DNA from: Microvelia longipes
Taxonomy: Eukaryota > Arthropoda > Insecta > Hemiptera > Veliidae
Assembly: GCA_018340805.1 (NCBI GenBank)
Contig: JACMZG010001863.1
Coordinates: forward strand, 25,940,849 to 26,004,848
Direction of reading: 5' to 3'
DNA length: 64,000 bases
The stretch's first letter is position 1; each line of letters opens with the position of its first letter. The notes below the pieces were generated by a model, which was not told the origin of the DNA, did no database searches, and saw only the letters and a program-made list of their open reading frames with translations. Below are positions 34,411 to 45,605 of the stretch, one piece after another. The position numbers and the translations under genes are program-made.

Positions 34411-36604
34411 GTGCTTGATTTTTTTATTTTAGTTAATCAGTTTAAATAAATTAGAAAGTGACAAAAATCTCTTTTATGCATAGACAACATAATCCTAAAT
34501 AAAAAATTCCTATAGTTAATAACATACTATATTTTAATGGCAATTTCGTGGATGGAATCATCTCAATCCAATAACTCGAATCATTACTACGTGTGGTATG
34601 AACATGTATTTGTTTATTCCTAAGATTTATAAACAAATATTATTCCATTATCCTTTTAGAATATTTGTCAAAATGCAGGTTTATTAGCCTGTAATAGACA
34701 AGGATGTGGTAGTGCATTGGCCCCTTGTAAAGAAGTTTATAAAGTGCAACAGGTGTTTGTAACCTTCCACCCTCAACATCGTGCTTTGGTTCAACATCAC
34801 GATCTTGCCTTGTCTTTATCTTACTCACAACTTAACCTGCCACGGTTATGGGCACGATTTTAAAACTTAATACCTTCTTTTCTCTTGGCTTTGGGCATCG
34901 TCTAGTCAAAACCTAAAAATATCGCAACTTATTGCTTCGTAGTGTTAAACTATAACACCCCTTAGGGCAATTATATGAATAGCGGAAGACATTCTATAGG
35001 CGAAAGTATTTGTCTTCAAGGGCGCATTTAGAAGAAGGTTCAAGCCATGAAGACTTTTTCCAAAATCTATAGATTGAACGTTGAACGTGATAAAAAATTT
35101 AATATATGAAACGTGTCTTAGAATGTGGTAGTTAAAAATAAAACTAACATTTTTCATCTTTCCAAGATTTAAATATGTTTATATGATTTTAAGTATAAAT
35201 TAATCGTAATTACAGATTTTTTTGTTGTAATAAAAAATATGAAATGTTTATAACTTTAATCACTATGTTTGATAAAAAATATTAACTCCTGAAGACCGTA
35301 AACATAAAGGCGCGTTTTAATGGTATTAATTTCTGGGGCCCGTAGCTCAAGCTGTGCTTTTATTTTGTACCAATTCATGGAAGTGTTAAACAATTCGAAA
35401 CTTTAGTCGTGTACTGCATGTATTTTCCGCAAACATAAATTTTGAGTTTCAAGTATACCTAAGAATAGTTATGTTTAAACTTATTTAATGTTATATATAA
35501 AATAAGTTTAAGGATGTAGAGCCACTAAGAGAAGTTATTGGGAGGATTCTTCCATGAACCCTCTTTGGCACGTTAGTATTAATTTTATTTGGTGATAAAT
35601 GCTTTATTTTTATTTACCTTAATTAAGTTAATCCTTTCAGTCGGTCATAGAAATAATGTTTAAAGTATTTATATTTTGATAAAAATGTTTATAATAAAAC
35701 TCTGAAAATACCTGTTGATTTGAATATTTCTTGAACATCTATTGTAATTTATTATGCAGGTACATTGAACTTGCATACAATTCATCAAGGCTAGAAACTT
35801 AAAATATGTTTTTAATAAAAACCCGTTACCTATATTCATCGTCACCTTTATATTGTCTTCTCCCCCATACTTGACATCATATTGTAACCATAGTGATAAT
35901 TAAAATATAATATTTCTGATCCGAAGAAGAATTAAGTTAAAGATAAGAAAAAATAATAATATTAAAAAATTCATAAAAAATTAAACACTATTTCTTAATA
36001 TCCTATTGTTTTTGGAGACATAAGGTGAGAATTCATGAATATTTTAATAAATTTATTTTTAAGCATTTTTCAAGTTTTTGATGAACCTGCAAGAATTTAG
36101 ATTTTTATCTTTTGTATTGCAATAATTAAAGTTAATTTTTCAAATAATTACAGTTAATTTTTCATTTAAATTGATTTTTTAAATATTTTTAGTGATCTGA
36201 ATAATTTTACAATCTCTTTTTATAAATCAACGATAAATATTTAAATAGTCTTACGAAAAATATTTGTTAAATTTTAGTCTCATTTCTATTTATTTACAAT
36301 ATGAGTTTTGCATATTAAACGTGGCTTTAGTAAGACTATTTTTATACTTTAATCATTTAAAAAAAATAAAATAACATGTGTATGAAAAAATTGGTAAGTT
36401 TTTCTAATTAAAATTGAGATTACGACTCAGGGCGTCTGCAGTATATATACTAGGTTGGTGCACACATTGCCGTAAGTGTATACACTTGCGAGCAATGTAT
36501 TAATGCGGGCTACAAAATCAGCTACTATAGTAGCTGATTTCGCACAATCGCTACCAGTTTCCCCCCATGTGTGGAGCAAGAGATGAGATAAATTTCCATT
36601 TAAT
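34411..36604. other. Long noncoding stretch
   Basis: No repeat family, RNA gene or coding frame that I can support. A perfect short palindrome, ATCAGCTACTATAGTAGCTGAT, lies at about 36518-36539, near the left edge of the BEL/Pao remnant. Short ORFs here have no recognisable content. Confidence 0.4.
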
Positions 36605-37199
36605 ACCTTTAATAACTGATCTTTTAAGTTAAACAATTACGCCAATCGTTTCTGATGGCTTGCCTACCGAAGAGCAACCAGTATTTTGGTTTTACCTCAT
36701 TCAGCTCTGTCTCTTGGCATTGATGGCCCATTAAACATTGAAGATGATGTAGCAACAAACGTTTAAAGCAATGCTTAGGATCTAAATTATGGGCTGCTTA
36801 ACAGATTTTGGAATATCCACTGATTTAACCCTAAGCAAACTATCCCTCCCTATAAAAGGTGATAACGGTTCTAACCTATTGTTTTTATCGACCAGATTAC
36901 TAAGTATCTGTATCATTTCATTTTTGAAACTTTCGTTTTGAACAAGTTTACAATAAAAGTTTCTAAATTCGCCTTCTTTTATATCGTCGGAATTTAATAT
37001 CGGGTTCGTTTCTATTTTCCTACACATTTTAATAAACCTTAGAGCATAAGCTGTGACTCTTATAAGTATGAGCCATTTAAAAAAATGTTTTATATTAGAT
37101 AAGGCTTGGTTTAAATTTATAATTTTCTCAGGTCTAGAAGCACCTACAAATTCATTTTTATTATTTATTTTTGAACTCAATTTAGGTGTCTTTATCTTT
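36605..37199 (-). pseudogene. BEL/Pao retrotransposon Pol remnant (RNase H-integrase junction)
   Basis: The conserved block between RNase H and integrase of Pao polyproteins is visible in the 132-codon frame 36782-37180. It has IRVTAYALRFI (family form LLRVTAYVLRFI), then EFRNFYCKLVQNESFKNEM and LEPLSPFIGRDSLLRV (family form LNPFLDENGLLRVGG). It ends at PII. After a frameshift near 36782 the other frame continues with LDPKHCFKRLLLHHL and KPKYWLLFGRQA. This matches the integrase zinc-binding HH region and the YWI..GR..V motif. The zinc Cys pair is not intact. No LTR, Gag or RT was found nearby, so this is a fragment. Confidence 0.8.
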
Positions 37200-38340
37200 A
37201 ATTAGAGACATAGTATTTTCTTATATTATTGTGTCGTAAAGAAATTGAAGTCCATTGAACCACTAGTTACTGTAAATATCTTTAATTTAATGTCTATATT
37301 TCTTGTCACAATGTCTGCAACATTTAAGGTGGTTGGAACCCATTTCCACCAACTTGGGTCAGTATTTTCATGTTTCCAGTCGAAGCATTTTGCCTTTTGT
37401 CATAACGGGTGTTTGGAACCCTAATGTATCAAAAATCAACATTATTGCTTTACAAGATGCTCTTTAGTTTTGTTTTTGGTTTGTCACTTTGGTTGTTGCT
37501 TTGTTATTATTATTTTTAAAAATTGTGTTCTTTAATTTTTCTCTACGAGGGTCTAACGTAAAAAATTAGAGATATGATCCCAATACAAACCTAAAACGCG
37601 TTTACGAGTAGGATATGAATAATTCAATATAGGTGTTTTTCTATGCCATCATTCATTTTGTTGATAGCATCACACCCATGCCATATGCCAATCTTTCATT
37701 TACACAATCTTACAAGAAATTTATTGATAAAAAAGCTAGCTATAGTATTAACCAATTTTAATTTAACAATACAAATTAAATCTTAGCTTGTATAAGTTTT
37801 AGTTAAGCCTTAGAATAGATAATAATTTAATGATAGTAAAATTATCACTAAATATAAATGATGAAATTCGTAGTTAAAATAACTATTCTGTGGCTGGTTT
37901 TATGGGCGTGTGAAAGATTTGCCCTGGTATAGTCAACATACATTTATCTGATATGATGTAGGTGGATTTCTCCAAGACAAACAAAAGAACCGTTTTATAA
38001 TGGCGTTTTTTTCTCTAAAAATAATTTAAATTTTTATAAGTTCTTTTTTTGGTTATAAAGTTTTAAATGTGACTTTATAAGGTTAAACCAAGGTAGTTTA
38101 AAATACAGTAGAAGATTCTTCTTTTTGGGCTTATCTTTTAACTCATCTTCACTTTTATGTAATTCGATGATATTTTGAGAATTAATTTTAAACGAGACCT
38201 AAATATATTCATGCATAAAGTACAATACCAATGAACCAGGTGCCTAAAACTGAACCTTTTTTTTAGGCCGAGTTTGAATAACGGTATTGTAACATTTATG
38301 TTTAACCTGTAATCCCTATAGGTAGCCGTAGCCATAGCGT
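37200..38340. other. No recognisable feature
   Basis: Noncoding by eye. TGGAACCCATTTCCACCA near 37334 is a short palindrome. Confidence 0.4.
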
Positions 38341-38344
38341 GCCT

Positions 38345-38530
38345 TCACGGAGTACGGGGTACTTGTCATTCCATCTGGAGCTTTTAAAAATAAAAATTAA
38401 CCTTAGAGTGGTTATTATGGATTTTTTGGTATGGTTAATATTGGCGTAAACGAGACTCAGACTGAATTTGGCCAACTTAATATCCACAGAGCCGGGTAGA
38501 GTAGCCTGTTGTAACAATATTTTGTTGTAT
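38345..38530 (-). repeat. Possible family A relic
   Basis: GGAGTACGGGGTACTTGTCA at the left resembles the family A 3' end (GGTACGGGGTACC). AAACGAGACTCAGACTGAATTTGGCCAACTTAAT (in pieces) may be a decayed motif block. This is a weak assignment. Confidence 0.3.
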
Positions 38531-38984
38531 GGAATTAAAACGATAGAGTAGCTATTACAAATAATTTAATGGCCCAAAAGTATTCACAGAAATTTCATTT
38601 TTAAGCAAATAATATATTAGAAAACAAGACCCTTTCAAATATTGACTGCACTGCATTTAATAAGTTAAGAAATTAGAAATATCATGGACTAGGCATTTAC
38701 CTAGGATAACAATAGATTTTCATGTCTGACACCTAGCACTTGCAAGCATGCTACTGTAGACATTAATAAGTCTGTATACACCTAGTCTAGTCATACATTG
38801 AATGATGTTGACCAATTCTATTCACACTCGACTCGCTAAGCAATCCCAGCATTTTGGGTTTCTTAAAAAATGTAAAATGCTCTAAAATTCAAAAACCTCT
38901 TCAATTTCGAGATAGGCCAACAATGAGACATCTATACTTAAATTTATGGGGGTTGTAGCACCTTCTTTACATTTTATGTTTTAA

Positions 38985-39280
38985 GTTACATGTCCGTATT
39001 CCTCAGATCTGGCCCCCTGTGACTTTTTCTTGTTCCCTAAACTGAAGAGGTCCTTGAAGGGACGACGTTACGCTACGCTTGACGAGATAAAGTCGGCATC
39101 GAAGGAGGAGCTGAACAAGATAAAAAATGATTTTTTGAAGCGCTTCGAAAATTGGGAACCATTGGCACAAGTGTATATCTCTTGAGGATTACTTGAAGGA
39201 GACAAAATCGGTTATCATAAATAAATAAATAATTTTTGAAAAAACACAAAATTCGCGATACTTTTTGAACACACCACGTA
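38985..39280 (+). pseudogene. mariner transposase 3' end with right TIR
   Basis: Frame starting near 38985: CPYSSDLAPCDFFLFPKLKR contains the mariner signature around the third catalytic Asp (family form YSPDLAPCDYFLFP). It is followed by SLKGRRYATLDEIK, ASKEELNKI and FENWEPLAQVYI, then a TGA at about 39182. A second reading (GLLEGDK) resembles the mariner C-terminal YFEGD. The right end, ACTTTTTGAACACACCACGTA, is a mariner-type TIR. Upstream two thirds of the transposase and the left TIR are missing. Confidence 0.85.
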
Positions 39281-39283
39281 TGT

Positions 39284-40105
39284 TGTTTTATTGTATTATG
39301 TTTCACTAATTTAGCTTGTAGTTTTTCTGAACACTTTATTTCCTAGAAAATAATATTTTAACCCCATAAAATATTTTTTTAATCTACATGTTAAACTCAC
39401 TCACAAAGATAACAAAAATCATTTAAATTCATATCAGTTTATATTCAAATTTAGTAATAAATATACAAACAATTAATCACGAAGTAAGATGTGCTGAATA
39501 CTTTGTATTTGCATATATAAATAAGATAGCATTTTATGTAATGCATACTTAAACTATGATATTTAATATTAATATTATTCATATATACTTAGGTTTTTTT
39601 TGCAAAATCTCATTTTGCAAATCTTATAATCGTTTATAAGAAGGTTCCCCTATATACAAAAGGAATTTTTTGTGATTGAAACGGTAGGTGATCCATCTAA
39701 CTTTGGTTTAGACAGGTGAAACCTTTATACTTAATACAAAAAGGATATTATTATATGTATATTTTATTTATGTAAATAATATTATTTATATTATACATAT
39801 ATGGTTGAAAACATATAAGTATTTCAGGTGGTTAGTAAGTCGGTATTTGCATTGAAATGCGTAACGAAATGATTTCTGTAAGCCCATATATTTAATATTT
39901 AAAAGTTCTCCGATAGTTTGTATAATTGTAAGGGATTGCCCAATAATCATTGGTTATCTTGACGTGAATATATTCCATACATATTTTGACCAAGGTTATT
40001 TAAAAATTAAGAAGAAACAATCAATTTGGGTTTATAACATTTTAGGCATATTTTAGGTTGATTATAATGTACAAATAGTATTAAAGTGGAAAAAATAACT
40101 TCTAT
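39284..40105. other. No recognisable feature
   Basis: Very AT-rich. Short palindromic AATATTAATATTA runs near 39562. Confidence 0.4.
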
Positions 40106-40111
40106 ATCGGA

Positions 40112-40635
40112 CTATCCTACCTATTTCGGACTCGCTTCGCTCGTCTTCAGGATATACAAGTCGTTGAATTTATACTGAAACCTGTCTTCGGACTTGCTCC
40201 GCTCAGACAGTAAATACATCCGTTTCATTCCCAGCGGTCACCCATCCACTGAACACGCTTGACGCTGCTTAACATTTATGATCTAACAAAAATTATGGAT
40301 GTACTTGTCGTATTGAAACGAAAATTGATGTACTTATTTATTGCGTAAAGGTACACTTGAAACAAATTTCAACTAATTTGGATAATTTTCCGATTGTTAC
40401 AATTTTAAAAAACGTATACAATTCATAATATTAAAATTGAACTAATGCTGATAATGAGATGAAACTTGGCACATATGTTAGTCATATACATGGCTATGTG
40501 TGAGCTAAATTTCAATCCAATCGCATCATTCGCGTTTTAAGGATTTTTGAAATTTTTTGCTGTCAAATGACATACTTTTTTTGCAAACACAATACTTTTC
40601 CAATATATCTACGGTATAAATGAGGGAAAGTAAGA
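40112..40635 (-). repeat. Family A, inverted copy lacking only the GGTACC end
   Basis: It starts inside the motif blocks (TCGGACTCGCTTCGCTCGTC, then GGACTTGCTCCGCTCAGAC). It continues through AGCGGTCACCCATCC, TTTATGATCTAACAAAAATT, GAAACTTGGCACATATGTTA and CATGGCTATGTG. It skips to TTTGCAAACACAATACTTTTCC and the inverted 5' palindrome (ATATCTACGGTATAAATGAG) at 40635. Confidence 0.85.
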
Positions 40636-40639
40636 ATAA

Positions 40640-41145
40640 GGATTAATGGAGTTGATTAGTAAGAAGGGAACAAAGAAACAAGTCTCTCCACAAAGCACCA
40701 AACAAGCTTGGAGAGACCTTTTTCTTCATAATAGATTATTTCAAATATTTGACACCTGATTGCAAGTTTGCCTTAGAGTGACTTATAGTACCACTCACGG
40801 CTAAAAGCAGTTGACAACGTGGGAAAATAGTGTTGAGAAACCAATAAGTAAGGTTGGCCTGATTTAAAATTGAGGGCGTGGTTTAACATCAAGGACTAAA
40901 CTCATTGGTTCCCTCGCATTATTTTCCCTCGCTGTCAAGTGATTTTAGACGTTTATTGTACTATAACTGTAATGATTTTTAACTATTAAAACATAAAAAA
41001 TGATATTGTCTAATGTAAATAAAATTATTACACAAATTTGGGTCATTCCATCACTGAAGGGGAATTAAAATGTTTTTGCGGTTTTATGATTTGTTAAATA
41101 TCAATGATCATATTATACATCATATAGATATCCTTGTCTTACAAA
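40640..41145. other. Noncoding, unassigned
   Basis: ACAAGTCTCTCCACAAAGCA and CTTGGAGAGACCTTTTTC at about 40679-40722 form a small inverted repeat (GTCTCTCCA...TGGAGAGAC). TTGAGGGCGTGGTTTAAC follows at about 40868. No gene. Confidence 0.4.
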
Positions 41146-41149
41146 AATC

Positions 41150-42270
41150 AGGTTCGGGGGTACCTCGGTTCTGACCTCACGATTTCGAACTCTCTTCGCT
41201 CGTTTTCAGAATGCCATGATAATATCTAACTTCGGTCTCGCTGCGGTCGACCCAGAGGCGGACTGGTCCTGAGGGCGGGGGCGGCTGCCATCCTTGGGCC
41301 TCTCAGCTAAAAATAAACTTAAATAACGAAAATTTAAAAAAAATAACATTAAATACTTTTAAGCTTTTTATAATATAAAATAAAAATATATTTTTTTAAA
41401 TTATGTAGTATAATAATAACACAAGAGTCAAAGGGGACCAATACTCTAAGGTAGGGCCTAAAAAGCTCCAAGAGACAAATACTTTTAAAGTACTTAAAAT
41501 ATTCTCAATTTGTTATTGTTGCCTGAAGCAAGGGTCTTTAAGGACCCTATTTATTTTACCTCGACTTTTAGGGTCCTATACGGATAACTAGGGCCAAAAA
41601 AGGCCCTAGCATACTCGATCTGTGCCTTAAATCAGCATAAAAAGGCTCTAGATATTTAGTCCTTTTAAGTAATTAAAAATATTCTAAACTTTAGATCTTT
41701 ATGGCCCTTACTTATTTGACCTAGACGTTTAAGGGTCCCGTACGAAGACTAGATCCAATGATGGCCCTTAACATACTTGGTCAGGGCTTAGAGATTGATG
41801 TTTTCAACTACATACAATATTTTAATTTTGCTACCTAAATGTGGGTCCTCCTTCCTTCTACCTAAAAGACTAGGGCCATATGGGGCCTTTAACATACTTA
41901 ATGAGGGCCCTAAAGCTGCTACTTAAAATGACCCTATAGATGAACATACAATATATTTTATTTACTTAAGTTTATCAATATTAATGCCCTTCTACTTGTG
42001 AAAGCTATATATACCCCCCCCCCCCTATTGGGCCCTTTTAGGCCAAAACCTCCTCGGGCTATTTGTTTGAGTCCGCCACTGGGTTAACGGTTATAATAAC
42101 GGGGGTAGAATGAAATAGTAATCAAAAGTCTAGGGTGTTATGACTTGAGAAAGACACAGTTTGTTCGTCTCTCAAATTGCTAGCAAACTTAAAACTTAAG
42201 GATAAATTACTTCGGTATCACTACGGTTGGCCATATAATTTATTAGGTAACCAAATTTGTAGTGTGTTAT
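41150..42270 (-). repeat. Family A-related variant copy split by a hAT-like element
   Basis: The left part (41150-41252) has GGTTCGGGGGTACCTCGG, CTCTTCGCTCGTTTTCAG and TTCGGTCTCGCTGCGGTCGAC. The right part (42082-42270) has AGTCTAGGGTGTTATGACTT, AACTTAAGGATAAATTAC and TTCGGTATCACTACGGTTGG, matching 7700-7905. The two parts are interrupted by the element at 41253-42081. The family copy is therefore older than the hAT-like insertion. Confidence 0.65.
41253..42081. mobile_element. hAT-like non-autonomous element, 829 bp, nested
   Basis: The left terminus CAGAGGCGGACTGG and inverted right terminus CAGTGGCGGACTCAAAC fit the hAT TIR pattern. Flanking 8-mers GGTCGACC and GGTTAACG match at 5 of 8, a decayed TSD at best. 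The interior is rich in GGGCCC, AGGGTC and 'AACATACTTAATNAGGGC' type motifs repeated three or four times (about 41430-41920). A poly-C run lies at about 42016-42026. No coding capacity. Fragment copy at 24848-25240. Confidence 0.75.
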
Positions 42271-42424
42271 ACTTAAGGTAAATAAAAAGTTACAGTACGA
42301 AAAATAAAAACAGTAGATATCCATTAATTATCTAATACGAAAACTACATATTATGTTCACAAAAGCTAAACATCCAAGCCTGAAGTTTTTATTAATTTAA
42401 ATCCTTTATTAATTAAATTATAGC

Positions 42425-42600
42425 TATACATTTCATTATTGTAATTTCATTATTAATTATTTTTCGTATGATTATTATTGTAATTTCATTATTAATCATT
42501 TTTCGTATTGATTATTATTGTAATTATTGTAAATTTCATTATTAATTATTTTTCGTATTCATTATTATTTTAATTATTTGTTATTCATTATTATTATTGT
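42425..42600. repeat. Imperfect tandem repeat, about 42-55 bp unit
   Basis: Three or four units of ATTATTGTAATTTCATTATT followed by AATTATTTTTCGTAT, with internal ATT expansions. Confidence 0.75.
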
Positions 42601-43600
42601 ATATGATTTTTTAATTTGATATTTTTGTGGCAAAAAAATATTTAAATAAATATAAAATATTTTTGGAAAGAAACTTCTAGAATGCAAATCTTGATATATT
42701 CTTAAGTAATAAATTCATCGTTATAATCGTTTTAAATACCAAATAATTATTGGAATCATATTTTTCAGTTGTTATTTGCCTATAAACTATTAGTATGGTT
42801 TTATCTGGTGTATTACATAAATATGGTTCCATGGCAAAACGCCGAATTTGCACTAACTTAGCTATTTATATATTATAGTGTATGTTAATAGAAATTGTTT
42901 AATTAATTGTTAAATTATTGTGCAGATAAATGAAAATAAATTACATAAATATGATCAAGTATTGAATTTAATAATTACTCAAAATTGATATTTTCATATG
43001 CATCCCACTCATAATAACCTTGACGATTTAAAATTATTATTTCATTTACTGTATCACAATGAAAATTAATGTCATCTCAAGGTTAATAAAAACTGTATGC
43101 CATTTCCTTTATTGGCTTTCATATTATTGGGGAAGAGGGGGAAGCCAGATTTTCATAAATTAAATCTGGGACATCAACATTTATCTCCCTCGCCGCTATT
43201 TTAGTTTTGATCCCAAACTATGTATTTACTTATGTATTTTATCCTTTTGCACCGACATTGCAAACTTTTATTTGCAATGTCGGTCATGCGACTTGATTTT
43301 TAGCAAAACAATTTCGCTAATATTAAAAAATATATCTATACCTAGATTTAAAATTTTCTTGTCCGTGTTTCATATGTTATATGGTTCAACAAAGTCTCAA
43401 TACATTTTAAGTTTTAGAGTTATTACCCTTACAAAAAATAGAGAATACAAAAATCATAATTACAAAATGGCTGCCAACATCCAAATAAAATTTTTTAATT
43501 CTGTTTGTCAGCAGTGGTACATATTGCTGACAATTTTCTATTTTAAACAATAATTTAATTGAACAATGACGCAACACAACTTAAATAATTATGATGCGGA
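42601..43600. other. No recognisable gene
   Basis: Noncoding by eye. ACATTGCAAACTTTTATTTGCAATGT at about 43255-43280 is a short palindrome (TTGCAA arms). The 93-aa frame at 43272-43553 has no recognised domain. Confidence 0.4.
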
Positions 43601-43604
43601 GGTC

Positions 43605-43720
43605 CTCAATTCGATCAAATTTTCTTTGAAATGCGAGCTACATTTATAAATGAGCTAACAATTTATTTTTTTTTCATAAGTTTCTAGTTTATCCTTTATA
43701 ACCTGAGCAGTAGCTTTACT
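43605..43720 (+). repeat. Dispersed repeat 'family C', copy 2
   Basis: GCGGAGGTCCTCAATTCGAT, TTGAAATGCGAGC and AGTTTATCCTTTATAACCTG then AGCAGTAGCTTTAC parallel 31195-31330. The B-box-like CTCAATTCGATC supports a tRNA-derived origin, weakly. Confidence 0.5.
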
Positions 43721-43860
43721 ACTTAAATTCCCGGATATTTCAACGAAAATTTGCATATTTATTCCCTACGTTATACAAAAATATGGTCATCGTTTCAAAT
43801 TAGAACACATTAAAAGCTCTTTTAAAGTTTTTTTAAATAAGAATTTTTAAGAATAATATA

Positions 43861-44559
43861 GAGGGTGTCCCCGGATGGGGTTGCCTATACGTGTAAATGA
43901 CAAAAAAAATATTTTTCGAAAAAAAGTCATTCGTGATAAAAGCTCCTGCATGTTTTTTAACTAAGATTTTTCATTTTTTTTATTCTTAACGGTAGACTCA
44001 AAAACTGCAATTTTTTAAAAAATGAACGAAGAGTAAAGTAGGCTTAATTTTAACTTTTCAAAATAAGTATTCTTTATAAAATTGTTTAATTGTCCCCCTG
44101 AGACAATTTCCCATAAAAAATTTAAAATAAAAATTTTCAAAATTCAAGTTTTATTAAAATATCTCAGTTAATGTTACTTAAATCGAAGTTTACAATACTA
44201 CCATTTTTGTTCCACTAGTCAAGACCTATAAAATAATATATCATTCATCCAGATTGAACAACTTTTATTTTTTCCAAAATTTGGGCGATGGGGTAAAATG
44301 GGTGAATTTTTAAAATTTTTATTTTACGTTTTTATGGAAAAATTGTCTCAGGTGGACAATTAAACAATTTTTTGAAGAACACTTTTTTTGAAAAGTCAAA
44401 ATTAAGCCTACTTTCCTCCTCGTCCATTTTTCAAAACTTGCAGTTTTTGAGTCTACCGTTAAAAATAAAAATTATGAAAAATCTTAGTTTAAAAACATGC
44501 AGGAGCTTTTATCAAGAACGACTTTTATAGTATAGGCAAAACTATCCGGGGACACACTG
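43861..44559. mobile_element. 699-bp foldback element, arms about 260-285 bp, TA-flanked
   Basis: The left end GAGGGTGTCCCCGGATGGGG pairs with the inverted right end CAGTGTGTCCCCGGATAGTT. Pairing continues through TTGCCTATAC, AAAGTC, AAAAGCTCCTGCATG, CTAAGATTTTTCAT, AACGGTAGACTCAAAAACTG, AAAGTAGGCTTAATTTT, ACAATTAAACAATTTT and CTGAGACAATT. A TA flanks both sides (43859-43860, 44560-44561). The termini resemble Tc1/mariner-type TIRs. The loop of about 150 bp holds no gene. Confidence 0.8.
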
Positions 44560-44561
44560 TA

Positions 44562-44995
44562 GAAGGCCGCTATAGAAAATTCTACGAAATCAGTTATAAC
44601 CCTGTGCGGCAACGCTGTCACATTAAAGCTTATGAAGGATTATTTTCCTGTGCCCTTATTGCGCTACCAAGAATTGCAAAGACTTTTCTTTGATAAATTA
44701 TATCTCTTTCTGTATAATTGCTGAATTTAAATAAAAATGACTTTCCACGTAATTACTGAATAAAGATCAATTATTTTAAACAAATTTAACAAAATTGAGG
44801 CTAATGCTTAAAAACCAGGATAATCAAGTATTATGAAAGGTTTTTTCACAGGACACATGGATTTAATAATAAAAACCGGGACGGCTGCCAAAAAAAGGGA
44901 GAGAGGGGCTGTAATTCCCAATATTACTGATGGATCTTTTTGTAGTTGTTTTTACCGAGTAGTCTGTATAAGTGTAAGAATAGAAAAAGAGTCAA
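44562..44995. other. No recognisable feature
   Basis: Noncoding by eye. GGGACGGCTGCC followed by GGGAGAGAGGGGCTG near 44880 is locally GC-rich. Confidence 0.4.
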
Positions 44996-44999
44996 GTTC

Positions 45000-45605
45000 C
45001 CTTTGGTAACCCGTTTCAGTCTTTTTAAGACGTCTTGAAAAGTTATCTGCCTATATGAGTGTGTGTGTATTATTATTGTAGCTCCTAATGTATACAAGTT
45101 AGAGAGTTGAAACTTAATACAAAATCAATCTTTTGGTCTTGTTGTGCTGTAATACAGAAAGTATTTTTTATAAAGTCATTAACCAACAATAAAGGCTTAG
45201 CAATAAATTTCATAATATCATAAAACTCAAAAATATAAATCAATCGATTTGAGATTTGACACGCATGCAGGCTTACATAGCAATATATGTGCCAAGTTAC
45301 ATCCTATTATTGTATACAATCAAATGATTTAAATACGTTGTATAAAATTTTAAAAAAAATCCAAAAATAATGTGGTGCAAGAGTTGAAATTTGGAAGAAA
45401 TGTGTCCCTTAACGTCATATGGCAAGTATGTTACAGGTTTTATTAGATCAAAAAAGTTAAACAGCATGGTGCGATATAAATCTAGTAATTTTTATATTTT
45501 GAGGACGAGCGAAGCGAGTATGAAGTAGTAAGGATGGGCGTTTTAAATCCCATGTGACGAGGAATAGTTTCAAGATAACTCGACCTGTTTTTTATATTTG
45601 TTGTT
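45000..45605 (+). repeat. Family A, forward copy
   Basis: CCCGTTTCAGTCTTTTTAAG, AAGTTATCTGCCTATATGAG, TGTAGCTCCTAATGTAT, AGAGAGTTGAAACTTAATAC, GATTTGAGATTTGACACGCA and GTTGAAATTTGG precede one motif block, GAGGACGAGCGAAGCGAG (about 45502). The copy is moderately decayed. Confidence 0.75.

Noticed and set aside
34252..34449. 65-codon frame rich in Glu, Arg and Ser
   Set aside because: Made from the repeated family A motif blocks. The related frames at 47509-47691 and 50370-50627 are also shadows.
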